Shown one piece after another: positions 15,469-25,264 of a stretch of 41,256 nt of DNA (position 1 is its first letter; each line of letters begins with the position of its first letter). The notes beneath the pieces are model-generated. The model was not told the DNA's origin and ran no database searches. It was given only the letters and a program-made list of their open reading frames with translations. Source of the DNA: an uncultured Bacteroidales bacterium (GTDB taxonomy: Bacteria > Bacteroidota > Bacteroidia > Bacteroidales > UBA932). The translations under genes and the position numbers were made by a program. The stretch lies in NCBI GenBank assembly GCA_946403855.1, contig CAMJBH010000017.1, forward strand, positions 1 through 41,256, in the 5' to 3' direction.

Positions 15469-16937
15469 AAACAGCCGTAATCATCGGTGGCGGCCCGGCA
15501 GGCCTCACCGCCGCATACGAACTGCTCAAGCAGACCGACATCAAACCCATAGTGCTCGAAGCGGAAGACTTCCTGGGCGGAATATCGCGCACCGTCAACA
15601 ATTCCGGCAACCGCATGGATATCGGCGGACACCGCTTCTTCTCCAAGGACCCTTCAATAATGGCCTGGTGGACAGGCATCCTGCCCCTGCAGGGAGTGCC
15701 CGCGCCCGACCCCGACAAAGAAGACCGCGTGATGTTGGTGCGCAACAGAATCTCCCGCATACGCTTCCGCCGCACCTTCTTCGACTACCCCATATCGCTC
15801 AAGTGGAGCACATTCAAGGGCATGGGCCTCGCCAATACGCTCAAAGCCGGATTCGGCTACATAGGCGCCAAAATCAGGCCGCTGCCCGAGACCTCGCTGG
15901 AAAATTTCTACATCAACCGCTTCGGCAGGCCGCTCTACGAAATGTTCTTCGAAGACTACACCACCAAGGTCTGGGGCGTACACCCTTCCCGGATAGGCGC
16001 CGACTGGGGAGCCCAGAGGGTCAAGGGCCTGTCGGTGTTCGCAGTCATCAAGGACGCCCTGATGCGCCCCTTCCGCAGCAAAGCTTCCGCCAAGGTGGAA
16101 ACATCGCTGATAGAGCAGTTCATTTATCCGAAATACGGCCCCGGACAGCTCTGGGAGACGGTTGCGGCCGAAGTGGAAAAGATGGGCGGCAGCATATTCA
16201 AAGAGACAAAAGTGACTGCCGTCAACGTGGAGGACGGCAAGGTGACAGGCGTGTCGGTCATGTCTCCGGACGGAGAGCGCACAATAGCCTGCGACTGGCT
16301 GCTGTCCAGCATGCCCTTGAAAGAACTTGTCGAAGGATTGCGGGGCCTGAATGTGCCCCAGGAAGCCGCGCAGGCCGCACAAGGCCTTCCGTACCGCGAC
16401 TTCATGACCGCAGGAGTGCTGCTCCGCCGGCTCAGCCTCCCCCATGTTCCCGACACCTGGATCTATGTGCAGGAAAAGGACGTCAAGGTGGGGCGCCTGC
16501 AGATTTTCAACAACTGGTCTCCGTACATGGTGGCCGATCCCGAAAACACCGTCTATGTGGGCATGGAGTACTTCTGCAACGAAGGAGACGAACTCTGGAA
16601 CATGGCCCCCGAAGCCTTTGAAGCCTTGGCCGTGGCGGAACTGGAAAAGATAGGGATGGCATCGGCGGCCGACGTGCTCAAAACCTCCAGCACCAAGGTC
16701 AAGAAGGCCTATCCGGCCTATTTCGGCACCTACGGACAGATTGGATCGGTGAGGGAATTCCTGGACACCATACCCAACCTGTTCTGCATCGGCCGCAACG
16801 GACAGCATCGCTACAACAACATGGACCATTCCATGCTCACCGCCATGGAAGCCGTAAAGAATATCAAAGAAGGCAGTTCCTCTAAACACAATGTCTGGAA
16901 TGTCAACACCGAACAGTCTTACCACGAGAGCAAATAG
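15465..16937 (+). CDS. NAD(P)/FAD-dependent oxidoreductase, amine-oxidase-like
   Basis: A 490-residue flavoprotein. The FAD Rossmann motif [14 protein letters not shown] starts at residue 8, followed by the second FAD contact [13 protein letters not shown] and [10 protein letters not shown], as in protoporphyrinogen oxidase/UDP-galactopyranose mutase relatives. A C-terminal FAD segment ([23 protein letters not shown]) closes the fold. Relatives often sit with glycosyltransferases, and the next gene is a GT-C-like membrane protein, so a role in glycan or lipid-linked sugar modification is plausible but not shown. Start overlaps the miaA stop as ATGA. Confidence 0.8.
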   Translation: MKTAVIIGGGPAGLTAAYELLKQTDIKPIVLEAEDFLGGISRTVNNSGNRMDIGGHRFFSKDPSIMAWWTGILPLQGVPAPDPDKEDRVMLVRNRISRIRFRRTFFDYPISLKWSTFKGMGLANTLKAGFGYIGAKIRPLPETSLENFYINRFGRPLYEMFFEDYTTKVWGVHPSRIGADWGAQRVKGLSVFAVIKDALMRPFRSKASAKVETSLIEQFIYPKYGPGQLWETVAAEVEKMGGSIFKETKVTAVNVEDGKVTGVSVMSPDGERTIACDWLLSSMPLKELVEGLRGLNVPQEAAQAAQGLPYRDFMTAGVLLRRLSLPHVPDTWIYVQEKDVKVGRLQIFNNWSPYMVADPENTVYVGMEYFCNEGDELWNMAPEAFEALAVAELEKIGMASAADVLKTSSTKVKKAYPAYFGTYGQIGSVREFLDTIPNLFCIGRNGQHRYNNMDHSMLTAMEAVKNIKEGSSSKHNVWNVNTEQSYHESK

Positions 16938-18387
16938 CTTCTGGCGCTTTTGTTTCAGCAAGGAGCAACTTCCCGACTGGCTGCTGGTGGTTCTTTGCAC
17001 CGCCGTCGGCTGCCTCGTCATGCTTTTCTACTTCCCCTATCCCAGCATAACCAGCGATTCCGGAGGCTATCTCTATGCCGCCATACACGACCAGTTCATA
17101 GCCTACAGGCCCTTCGGATACTCTTTTTTCCTGCAACTGCTGCACAAGCTGTCGCACAGCATCTATTCCATCATTGTCGGCAATGCGGTGCTGTACGCCC
17201 TGTCGGCCGGACTGCTGCTGATAGCTGTCAAAAAGTACTTTCCACCGCGGAAGACAGCGCTTTTCCGCCTGTTCGAAGTGCTGGTCATCATGAGCCCCAC
17301 ATCCATCGCCATGCTCGACACGGCTTTGTCCGACACCCTGTTCTGCAGCATGGTGTTCGTGATGCTCACAATGTCCATGGTGATGATACACGAAGGGTCA
17401 TGGACCGCGCTGCTGATATATCTGCTGGCGTTTTTTGCCGCCCTGCACACCCGCTACTCGGCCATGTTTTTCCCGCTTGCCTTCCTGCCTGTGCTGCTGC
17501 TGGGCGGAAAGGCTCCGCTGCGCATAGCCACCGGAGTGCTCACGCTGGCGACTTTCGCCCTGTTTTATGTCCAAGTCTGTTCCAATGTGGAGCAAATACT
17601 CGGACGCAGGCAGTTCTCGACGGGTTTTGACGGCTGGCAGCTTGCCAACAACGCCATGCACGTGCTGCCCCATATAGACCACGGTCCCGACGCCCCGGTG
17701 CCGGAAGACAAAGACCTTTCCAGCATACACAGATACAGCTGCGACCCCGTTTTCCTGGAGATCATAGGCCGGGACCTGGGAGACGGCAAGTCGGTGAATG
17801 CCAGGTTCATGTGGGATGATTCCTACCCCCTCAAGAACGTGCTCAAAATCTATATGATCAAGTACGACCTGCCCCGGCACGAGACCTGGGCACGCCTTGG
17901 AAGCGAGCACCTGGGACGCTACGGCAAGTGGCTCATAGCCCATTACCCCGGAGAGTTCCTGCGCTACTACTTGCTGCCCAATATACGCAACGCATTCTTT
18001 CCCACTGCGGCCGAGGTCATAGGAAGACACTTCAACACGCAGAAAGCACCGGATGAGTTCACTCAATACTACGGCCCGCTGGAGCCGCTCAAGACCCGCG
18101 AAGGGTTTAACGACTACATGCTTCCGCTGCTCCCGTGGATAGAGTTGCTTACCTGGATACTGTTCATTGCAGCAGCCGTGTATCTACTTGCTGCGCACCT
18201 ACTTAACGGCATGACTAAGGAGGCCCGCAAGACGCTCCTGCTGCTATTCCTTTTCGGCTTAATCTATTACGGCTCCACGGTGGTGGCAAGCCCCATAGCC
18301 ATACGCTACTGGATGCCCATGCATGCAGTGAAACTGATATTCATCTGGATTGTACTAAACGCCGGCTACGGCAAACAAAGGACCTGA
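16891..18387 (+). CDS. Polytopic membrane protein, possible GT-C glycosyltransferase
   Basis: A 498-residue integral membrane protein with about ten hydrophobic helices (first near 30-50, last near 470-490). After the first helix the loop [15 protein letters not shown] carries an acidic pair like the D-x-D-type catalytic loop of GT-C glycosyltransferases (GT39/PMT-like). Helices then alternate with short loops, and a soluble stretch lies at ~230-380. Specific function cannot be assigned. It overlaps the FAD oxidoreductase by 47 bases; ATG 16900 is an alternative start. The pectinesterase follows one base after its stop. Confidence 0.55.
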   Translation: MSGMSTPNSLTTRANSFWRFCFSKEQLPDWLLVVLCTAVGCLVMLFYFPYPSITSDSGGYLYAAIHDQFIAYRPFGYSFFLQLLHKLSHSIYSIIVGNAVLYALSAGLLLIAVKKYFPPRKTALFRLFEVLVIMSPTSIAMLDTALSDTLFCSMVFVMLTMSMVMIHEGSWTALLIYLLAFFAALHTRYSAMFFPLAFLPVLLLGGKAPLRIATGVLTLATFALFYVQVCSNVEQILGRRQFSTGFDGWQLANNAMHVLPHIDHGPDAPVPEDKDLSSIHRYSCDPVFLEIIGRDLGDGKSVNARFMWDDSYPLKNVLKIYMIKYDLPRHETWARLGSEHLGRYGKWLIAHYPGEFLRYYLLPNIRNAFFPTAAEVIGRHFNTQKAPDEFTQYYGPLEPLKTREGFNDYMLPLLPWIELLTWILFIAAAVYLLAAHLLNGMTKEARKTLLLLFLFGLIYYGSTVVASPIAIRYWMPMHAVKLIFIWIVLNAGYGKQRT

Positions 18388-18388
18388 T

Positions 18389-19894
18389 ATGAAAGCACTT
18401 AAATATTTATTTCCGGCCCTGGCCGCTTCTTTTGCGCTCTGCTGCCAGCCGGTAGATCCCGACACCGGATCCGACGACAAAGACAAAGGAAATCAAGAGC
18501 AAACCGAGCCCGAGCCCGAACCGGTGGTGCAGGGACAGTGCATCGACGCACCGCTGGTGCTGGAGTTCAACTCCGCACCGGAACTTGGCGCGGAAGGCTG
18601 CATAACTGTCTTCACCAGCAGCGGCTCGCAGGTTGACAAGATAGACCTCGCCGACCTTGCGTCGGTGAGCGTGCGGGCCGACGGAACCATGATTCCGAAG
18701 CAGAAGATCACGGCCGACACGCCTTACAACACCACCCTCGACGCCCTGAAGTCCGGGAGCCGCTACCGCATCGTGCATTACACGCCCCTGCGCATCAACG
18801 GCAAGTCCCTGGAAATCAAGCTACATAACTCCGTTCTCAACTGGGGCGGAACCTACTACGTAACCATAGATCCCGGAGTCATCAAAGGCCATCCGGGCAT
18901 CGCCAAAGACGAATGGAGCTTCACCGTCAAGCCCAAGCCTTCCGGCACTTCATTCAAGGTCCGCCAGGACGGCAGCGGCGACTTCTGCACCGTTCAGGGC
19001 GCCCTGAGCCACGCTTCCACCCTCGGCAAAGACACGGCGGTAACCATCGAGATAGGCGAAGGAACCTACCACGAAATGCTGTTCCTGCGCGACAAGAACA
19101 AAGTCACGCTTTCCGGAGTGTCCCGGGAGAAATCCGTCATTTCTTATCCCAACAATGAAAACTGGTGCGGCGGCAGCGGCTCTTCAAAGAACAGCAAGCC
19201 CACCGCAGGCAATGCAATAGGCAACTGCGGAGGCCGCGGACTGGCCCTTTTCGAGAATTGCGATGCCCTGAGCCTCAACGGTTTGACCATAGAGAACAGC
19301 TTCGGGGAACTCAAAGGACAGGCGGAGTGCATTTATTTCAATTCGGGCAGCAACGCGCACAAGCTTACGATAGAGAGCTGCAGCCTGATTTCGTTCCAGG
19401 ATACTTTCCTCTGCAAGGGCGAGGTGTGGGTGCATAACAGCCTCATCGCAGGCCACTGCGACTTCGTGTGGGGCTACCCCAAAGCTTGCTTGTTCGAAGA
19501 TTGCGAGATTCGCTCGCGCGCTGCCGGTTATATCGTTCAAGCCCGCGTTCAGGCCGCTTCGGACAAGGGTTTCGTGTTCCTTAACTGCAAGTTGACGGCA
19601 GAAGACGGAGTCAAAGACGGCAGCATGTACCTGGCCCGCTCGGGAGGCGACAGCAAGGTGTTCGACAACGTCACTTTCATCGGCTGCACCATGTCCAAGG
19701 TCATTGCGGCCCAGGGCTGGCACAGCTCCCCCGCACCCAATCCTTCGACGCCCACCGCCACTTCCGGATGGAAAGAGTTCGGCAGCAAGGACGCCGGCGG
19801 AAATCCGCTCACCGGCCACAACGCCCTTGGAAAGTACCTCAGCGCTTCCGAAGCCCAGGCTTTCTCTACCCGCGAGGCCGTCCTCGGCTGGTAA
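18389..19894 (+). CDS. Pectin methylesterase lipoprotein (CE8)
   Basis: A 501-residue secreted protein. The signal peptide ends in a CC pair (FALCC near residue 18-19), so it is probably a lipoprotein, followed by a Glu/Pro-rich linker. Residues ~50-180 form an Ig-like domain. The right-handed beta-helix pectinesterase starts near 189 with KVRQDGSGDFCTVQGAL. Family landmarks are ECIYFNSG, FQDTF (catalytic Asp near 336), GHCDFVWG (catalytic Asp near 357) and YLARS (substrate Arg). It demethylates pectin at the cell surface. It is one base after the GT-C-like gene. Confidence 0.88.
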   Translation: MKALKYLFPALAASFALCCQPVDPDTGSDDKDKGNQEQTEPEPEPVVQGQCIDAPLVLEFNSAPELGAEGCITVFTSSGSQVDKIDLADLASVSVRADGTMIPKQKITADTPYNTTLDALKSGSRYRIVHYTPLRINGKSLEIKLHNSVLNWGGTYYVTIDPGVIKGHPGIAKDEWSFTVKPKPSGTSFKVRQDGSGDFCTVQGALSHASTLGKDTAVTIEIGEGTYHEMLFLRDKNKVTLSGVSREKSVISYPNNENWCGGSGSSKNSKPTAGNAIGNCGGRGLALFENCDALSLNGLTIENSFGELKGQAECIYFNSGSNAHKLTIESCSLISFQDTFLCKGEVWVHNSLIAGHCDFVWGYPKACLFEDCEIRSRAAGYIVQARVQAASDKGFVFLNCKLTAEDGVKDGSMYLARSGGDSKVFDNVTFIGCTMSKVIAAQGWHSSPAPNPSTPTATSGWKEFGSKDAGGNPLTGHNALGKYLSASEAQAFSTREAVLGW

Positions 19895-19899
19895 TCGGT

Positions 19900-19930
19900 T
19901 TTGTATCTTCGGGCAAAATGCGTATTTTTG
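19900..19930 (+). promoter_or_regulatory. galE promoter with both boxes
   Basis: TTTG at 19900-19903 and TATTTTTG at 19923-19930 are separated by exactly 19 bases, an ideal Bacteroidetes promoter. Only six bases lie between the -7 box and the galE ATG at 19937, so transcription should begin at or within a few bases of the start codon. Confidence 0.8.
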
Positions 19931-19936
19931 TAGATT

Positions 19937-20959
19937 ATGAAGAAAACCGTTCTAGTGTCCGGAGGAGCCGGATTTATAGGAAGTCATGTAACAGTTGAAC
20001 TGGTCCAGGCTGGCTATGAGGTCATAGTGGCCGACAACATGTCCAACTGCGACTACACCAACTACGAAGGCGTGTGCGCCATACTCGGCAGCAAACCCAA
20101 GTTCGTAAAGATGGACTTCTGCGACAGCGCCGCTGTGAGCAAACTTTTCAACGACAACCATATAGACGCCCTTATCCACTTTGCCGCGTACAAAGCGGTG
20201 GGAGAATCAGTGGCAGAGCCGCTCAAGTATTACAGAAATAACCTGGACTCGTTCATGAACGTCCTCCAGGCGGCCCGTGAGCACGGCACCAACGTGCTGT
20301 TCTCGTCTTCGGCCACCGTGTACGGAGAGCCGGACGAGACCCCGGTCACGGAAAAATCTCCCCGCAAACCCGCCACATCGCCCTACGGCAACACCAAGCA
20401 GATTTGCGAAGATTTCTTGCGCGACTGCGTAGCCGCCTACGGCATGCACGGCATCGCCCTGCGTTATTTCAACCCCATAGGAGCCCATCCGTCGGCACTC
20501 ATAGGCGAACTTCCGCGCGGAGTACCCAACAATCTGGTGCCTTTTATAACCCAGACCGCCATCGGCAAGCGCGAGTGCCTGAGCATCTTCGGCAATGACT
20601 ACCCCACCCCCGACGGCACCTGTCTGCGAGACTACATCGACATCGTGGACTTGGCCAAGGCACATGTCTGCGCCGTAAGCAGGATGCTGGACGGCCGCAT
20701 GGAAAAGCCCTACGAAATCTTCAACATAGGCACCGGGCGCCCCGTGTCCGTGCTGGAGCTCGTCACCGCATTCGAGAAGGTGAACGGACTCAAACTCAAC
20801 TACCGCATCGCTCCCAGGCGTCCCGGAGACGTGACCGCCGTATGGGCCGACCCGTCGCTGGCACAAGAAAAGCTGGGCTGGAAGGCCACTCGCACGGTGG
20901 AAGAAACCCTCGCCGCCGCATGGGCGTGGGAAAAACACATTGCCTCTAAGGCTCAATAA
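19937..20959 (+). CDS. galE: UDP-glucose 4-epimerase
   Basis: A 340-residue SDR-family enzyme interconverting UDP-glucose and UDP-galactose. NAD+ is bound by GGAGFIGSH (9-17); the catalytic set is Ser124/Ser125 in LFSSSATVYG and Tyr150-x3-Lys154 in SPYGNTK. The substrate loop RYFNPIGAHPS and the C-terminal RRPGDV are typical. Length equals the usual ~340. The N-terminus leaves no room for a later start, and the promoter lies directly before it, so the mRNA is probably leaderless. Confidence 0.96.
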   Translation: MKKTVLVSGGAGFIGSHVTVELVQAGYEVIVADNMSNCDYTNYEGVCAILGSKPKFVKMDFCDSAAVSKLFNDNHIDALIHFAAYKAVGESVAEPLKYYRNNLDSFMNVLQAAREHGTNVLFSSSATVYGEPDETPVTEKSPRKPATSPYGNTKQICEDFLRDCVAAYGMHGIALRYFNPIGAHPSALIGELPRGVPNNLVPFITQTAIGKRECLSIFGNDYPTPDGTCLRDYIDIVDLAKAHVCAVSRMLDGRMEKPYEIFNIGTGRPVSVLELVTAFEKVNGLKLNYRIAPRRPGDVTAVWADPSLAQEKLGWKATRTVEETLAAAWAWEKHIASKAQ

Positions 20960-20993
20960 TTGTGGAACAAGCTTTGCAAACGATTCTGCGCGT

Positions 20994-22370
20994 ATGAAAT
21001 TTAGAATTGCAACAATAGCTGTATGCCTGCTTCTGTCCGCCCCGTTCGTGTCGGCCCAGAAGTACCAGGGCATAATAGACAAATCCGTCGCCGTGGTGGG
21101 CGGAGAACTCATAACCCTCTCCGACATAGAGCAGGAAGTGCAGATGATGAACGCCAGAGGCTATGCATCGGACCGTAACATCCGCTGCGAAGTGCTTGAA
21201 AACATGATGAGGGGCAAACTCTTCCTCATGCAGGCCCGCCTTGACTCGCTTAGCATAAATCAGGAAATGGTGGAGGCGCAGCTGGGCCAGCAGATGGACC
21301 AGGTACGCACCGCCCTCGGAGGAGACGACGGGGTGGCATCCTACTTCGGCAAGCCGGTGTACAAGCTGCGTCAGGAGTGGCGCAAGCAGATCGAAGACAA
21401 CACCCTCATGCAGCAGGAGCAGCAGGAGATTGCCAAGCAGATCCCGGAAGTGACCCCCTACGACGTCAAGCAATACATAGACACTTCGGCGGCATACCGT
21501 CTGCCCGTGGTGCCTATCAAGTACAAAATCAGCCAGATATGCATATATCCCGACAGGGAGGCCGCAGCCCTCGCCGTGAAAGAGCGCCTGCTCAGCATAC
21601 GTGAGCGCATCCTCAACGGAGAGAAGTTCGCCACCCTGGCGCGACTGTACTCCGAAGATCCGGGCAGCGCCCGCAAGGGAGGCGAGCTCGGAATGGCGTC
21701 CAAATCTATCTTCTGGCCCGCATTCTCCGACGCAGCCATGGCGCTTAAGCCCGGGGCCATTTCCCAGATAGTCGAAACCCCGGACGGATTCCACATCATC
21801 GAAGTCCTTGAGAAAAAAGGAGATATGTTCAACGCAAGGCACATTCTCCTCAAGCCGAAATACACGGCGGAAGACCGCGAGAAGGCCTTCCATAAGCTTG
21901 ATTCCCTGCGCACCGCCATTACCGACACGCTCATCAGCTTCGAGCTGGCCGCCAGGTTCTATTCCCAGGACCATGCAACCCGCACCAACGGAGGACAGGT
22001 GGCCGACCCTCACACCGGTTCGGCTTACTTCGAGATAGACCAGCTCAAGCCGCAGGACTACGCCGCCGTGAAGGATCTCCAGCCCGGGCAGATCTCAGAG
22101 CCGGTGGAATCGCTTGACAATGAGGGACGTGACGGCAATCTGGTGTACAAAATACTCCGCCTCGACAGCATCGTTCCCGCGCATACCGCATCTCTGGAGC
22201 ACGACTACACCGAGCTGCTCGGAGAAGTGCGGCAGGCCAAGCAAATACAGGCAATAGACGGATTCATAACCGGAAAAATCAAGGAAACATACATAAAAAT
22301 AGACCCGCTGTTCCAAGATTGCGAATTCGAACTTGAGGAATGGAAGTCCAAGTTCACACAAGAAAACTGA
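20994..22370 (+). CDS. SurA-like periplasmic peptidyl-prolyl isomerase
   Basis: A 458-residue secreted chaperone (signal peptide MKFRIATIAVCLLLSAPFVSA). The N-terminal SurA-like region starts DKSVAVVGGELITLSDIEQEV. Two parvulin-type domains follow: the first near 175-290 with SEDPGSARKGGELGM and ETPDGFHIIEVLEKK, the second with ARHILLKPK. The role by family is folding of outer membrane proteins. The upstream in-frame start at 20940 overlaps galE and precedes the signal peptide, so the ATG at 20994 was chosen. It overlaps the OstA-like gene by 31 bases. Confidence 0.88.
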   Translation: MKFRIATIAVCLLLSAPFVSAQKYQGIIDKSVAVVGGELITLSDIEQEVQMMNARGYASDRNIRCEVLENMMRGKLFLMQARLDSLSINQEMVEAQLGQQMDQVRTALGGDDGVASYFGKPVYKLRQEWRKQIEDNTLMQQEQQEIAKQIPEVTPYDVKQYIDTSAAYRLPVVPIKYKISQICIYPDREAAALAVKERLLSIRERILNGEKFATLARLYSEDPGSARKGGELGMASKSIFWPAFSDAAMALKPGAISQIVETPDGFHIIEVLEKKGDMFNARHILLKPKYTAEDREKAFHKLDSLRTAITDTLISFELAARFYSQDHATRTNGGQVADPHTGSAYFEIDQLKPQDYAAVKDLQPGQISEPVESLDNEGRDGNLVYKILRLDSIVPAHTASLEHDYTELLGEVRQAKQIQAIDGFITGKIKETYIKIDPLFQDCEFELEEWKSKFTQEN

Positions 22371-25264
22371 CGCTGCTGATCGCCCTGGCCACAGTTCTGC
22401 TGTCGGCCGCCCAGCCGCTTCTGGCCGGTCCTAGGAACAAAAAGGAACGGTCCGACAGCCTCGTGCGCATCATGAAGGCGGAGTCGCTCCAACAGTTGGA
22501 AAAGAACGGCGTACAGTATCGCAAGGCCGTGGCTTCCACCTTTTTGCACAACGGGACCTACCTGATAAGCGACACCGCTCTTTGGAACATGGAGAGCAAG
22601 ATCATCAATTGCTGGGGGCACGTAAAAGTCATTCAGGACGAGACCATTCTGACTTCAGAGAAACTGGACTACTTCATCGACGACAACCTTGCCCAGTTCA
22701 GGGGTACGCTCGTGCAGCTCGAGAACAAAAAACGCAACATCCTGCGCACCCGCTTCCTGGACTACAACACCCACGACAGTCTTGCTGTGTTCCGCAGCGG
22801 CGCGGCCATGCGCGACGAGAAAGGCCAGATCATAGAAAGTAATTCAGGAACCTACAGTTCTCAAAACAAGATTTTCCAGTTCAACGACAACGTGAACATG
22901 TTCTCCGACTCGGTGTTCGTAAAGACCAACCAGCTGCTCTACAACACCGAAACCGAGATGGCCACCTTTCCCATGATGATAGACTTCTGGAAGGGCGGAA
23001 ACATGCTCTCCGCCGGCGAAGGCTGGTACAGCAGGCCGGACGAACTATTTTTCTTCACCCGCAACGTTCACGGCCTGTCCAAGGAACAGGAGGTGTGGTC
23101 CGACTCGCTCTATTACCACCAGGCGATAGGAGACATTGTGCTGCTTGGCAGGGCTCAGGTGCAGGATTCGACGCGTAAAGTGGCCGCATTTGCCGACCAC
23201 ATCCACTTCCAGGACTCCATCTCGCAGGTAACGCTCCGCAAGCGTGCCGCGGTGGCCATGGAGACCACCGAAAAAGACCAGAAAGACACCATCTATCTCG
23301 GTGGCGATACCCTGATCTACAGGACTATACGCATGTGCGACATCCCAGAAGGGACCGTTACGGCAAGCAAGAACCGGCTCAGCGATATCCTCACGGATGC
23401 CGTGACTGAATACCGGCGCAAAGCGGCCGAAGAAGCTGCCGCCGCCAAGGCTGAATCGGAGAAAAAGACTGGCGGGCTTGCCCGCGGAGGCGCCAAGAAA
23501 ACCGACGTTCAGTCCAACGCAGCCCCCGCATCCAAACCTACCAAAGAAGAACAAAAAAAGGAGGAAAGCGAGTCACGCAAAGATTCGCTCATGGCGCCCC
23601 TCAACAAGGCAGTTGCAGCCATCGACAGCCTCGTTGGAGCAGTCCCTGACTCCACTCTCACCGGCACTCCGAAGGGACTCGAAGAAGACGTCGAGTTCGA
23701 TATGGATGCTGCCGACAGCACTGCAGTAAGTGACAGCCTTGCCGTAAGTGACAGCCTTGTGGTGAGCGACAGCCTTGTGGTGAGCGACAGCCTTGCAGCG
23801 GACACCACCGCGCTTGCAGACAGTCTCGCTGCCGCGGACAGCCTCGCCGCCGCGGACAGTCTGGCCGCCATCCCCAAAGACACCACCAAGATCGGCTTCG
23901 CCTATGCCATAAACAACGTAAGGATTTTCCGCCGCGACATGCAGGCGCGCTGTGACTCAATGTGTTACTGCGACCTCGATTCCGTGGCCCGATTCTACAT
24001 CGACCCGGTCATCTGGAACGAAGGCAATAGGCAGTACACCGCCGACAGCGTTTTCGTGCTGGTAGGTTCCGGCGGACCCAAGAAGGCCAGCCTGCAGGCC
24101 AATGCCTTTGTCATTACCCAGCAGGATTCCATCCGCTTCGACCAGATCAAGGGCGCCGAGATCATGGCCTATTTCGATACCCTCGACAACTCGCTGAGCC
24201 GTTTTGACGCCCTTGGAGGCGCATCGGCCCTGTTCTACCTCGAAGAGAACGGGAGCCTGGCCACCGTCAACAAGGTAGAGACCAAGATGCTGTCCGCCCT
24301 GCTGAAAAACAGCAACATAGACCAGGTGTTCTACTTCGAGCAGCCCAAGAACAACGCTTACCCGGTGGTGCAGCTGCCCAAGGAAGACCATTCCATGAAG
24401 GGCTTCAAATGGCGCCCCGACGAGCGCCCTGCGACCCCCAGGGACGTGTCGCCCATGAGTCTGCGTACGCCTCAGCGTCGCATGTACCTGGCCCGCCCGA
24501 GAGCGGAATTCCGCCAGACCGAAATATATTTCCCCGGCTACATGCCGAGGATACGCAAGGAGATAGCAAGACGCGACTCTCTGGCCAGGCTACCGAAGCC
24601 TAAAGCCGTTGCAGAAGCCCCCGTATCCAACCTCAGGGACAGCATCAGGCTCAGGGATTCGCTCGCTCTGGCCGATTCGCTCTCGGTGCTTGATTCGCTT
24701 GCCCAGCAGGATTTCCCGGCTGCAGCCGACACTCTCGCAGCACAGGCCGAAGCAGCAGCGCAGACCGACAGCACTGCAGTGACAGCAACACCCGACAACG
24801 ACCCGCTGGCCGTACCTACCATAGATCCCAAGCAGAAGCGCAAGGAGGAACAGGAAGCCAAGCGCAAGCTCCGCATTGCAAGGCGCGACGCCCGTATAGC
24901 GGCACGCGAGAAGCGCTGGGAAGAGCTGGACAGGCGCGATTCGCTTAAGGTGGAGGCCAAGAAACAGAAAGCCTTGGAAAAGGAGCGTGCAGGGAAGCTT
25001 AGACGCCTGCTGGCCATAAAGAAGCAGGAGGCCAAAGACCAAGCCCGTCTGGAAAAGTACATTGAGAAATACAGAAAGCAGTATGAAAGAAAACAAAAAC
25101 GTGACGCTGCCCGAAAACGCTCACAGGGAGCTCCGGAAAGGGGAGAAGTACCAACCCCTCCTGAGTCCGGAGAAGCGCCCGCTGGAAGTGACGCCGTACT
25201 CAGTAACGATGGGACTGCTGATGACAGTCCTGTTCTCGGCGGCAGCAGCCTACCTGGGACTTAA
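22340..25264 (+). CDS. OstA-like protein with long low-complexity tail
   Basis: A 974-residue secreted protein (signal peptide to ~30). Residues ~45-350 and ~520-640 hold beta-strand repeats of the OstA/LptA type (NGTYLISDTALWNME, GHVKVIQDETILTSEKLDYF), the fold that carries LPS across the periplasm. A Ser/Asp/Leu-rich repeat (~455-510) interrupts the domain, and from ~740 the sequence is charged, with DSL repeats and a Lys/Arg/Glu helical stretch. The last 60 codons run in a different frame inside the OPT gene (182 bases), suggesting loss of an earlier stop. The pairing with the SurA-like gene is common in Bacteroidetes. Confidence 0.8.
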   Translation: MEVQVHTRKLTLLIALATVLLSAAQPLLAGPRNKKERSDSLVRIMKAESLQQLEKNGVQYRKAVASTFLHNGTYLISDTALWNMESKIINCWGHVKVIQDETILTSEKLDYFIDDNLAQFRGTLVQLENKKRNILRTRFLDYNTHDSLAVFRSGAAMRDEKGQIIESNSGTYSSQNKIFQFNDNVNMFSDSVFVKTNQLLYNTETEMATFPMMIDFWKGGNMLSAGEGWYSRPDELFFFTRNVHGLSKEQEVWSDSLYYHQAIGDIVLLGRAQVQDSTRKVAAFADHIHFQDSISQVTLRKRAAVAMETTEKDQKDTIYLGGDTLIYRTIRMCDIPEGTVTASKNRLSDILTDAVTEYRRKAAEEAAAAKAESEKKTGGLARGGAKKTDVQSNAAPASKPTKEEQKKEESESRKDSLMAPLNKAVAAIDSLVGAVPDSTLTGTPKGLEEDVEFDMDAADSTAVSDSLAVSDSLVVSDSLVVSDSLAADTTALADSLAAADSLAAADSLAAIPKDTTKIGFAYAINNVRIFRRDMQARCDSMCYCDLDSVARFYIDPVIWNEGNRQYTADSVFVLVGSGGPKKASLQANAFVITQQDSIRFDQIKGAEIMAYFDTLDNSLSRFDALGGASALFYLEENGSLATVNKVETKMLSALLKNSNIDQVFYFEQPKNNAYPVVQLPKEDHSMKGFKWRPDERPATPRDVSPMSLRTPQRRMYLARPRAEFRQTEIYFPGYMPRIRKEIARRDSLARLPKPKAVAEAPVSNLRDSIRLRDSLALADSLSVLDSLAQQDFPAAADTLAAQAEAAAQTDSTAVTATPDNDPLAVPTIDPKQKRKEEQEAKRKLRIARRDARIAAREKRWEELDRRDSLKVEAKKQKALEKERAGKLRRLLAIKKQEAKDQARLEKYIEKYRKQYERKQKRDAARKRSQGAPERGEVPTPPESGEAPAGSDAVLSNDGTADDSPVLGGSSLPGT
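23726..23869 (+). repeat. In-frame 18-bp tandem repeats in the OstA-like gene
   Basis: Four consecutive 18-bp units (pattern GTAAGTGACAGCCTTGCC with few changes) at 23726-23797 encode V-S-D-S-L-A/V. After a short spacer three more related 18-bp units (GCGGACAGCCTCGCCGCC type) encode A-D-S-L-A-A. Units are multiples of three, so slippage would change protein length without breaking the frame. Confidence 0.8.
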
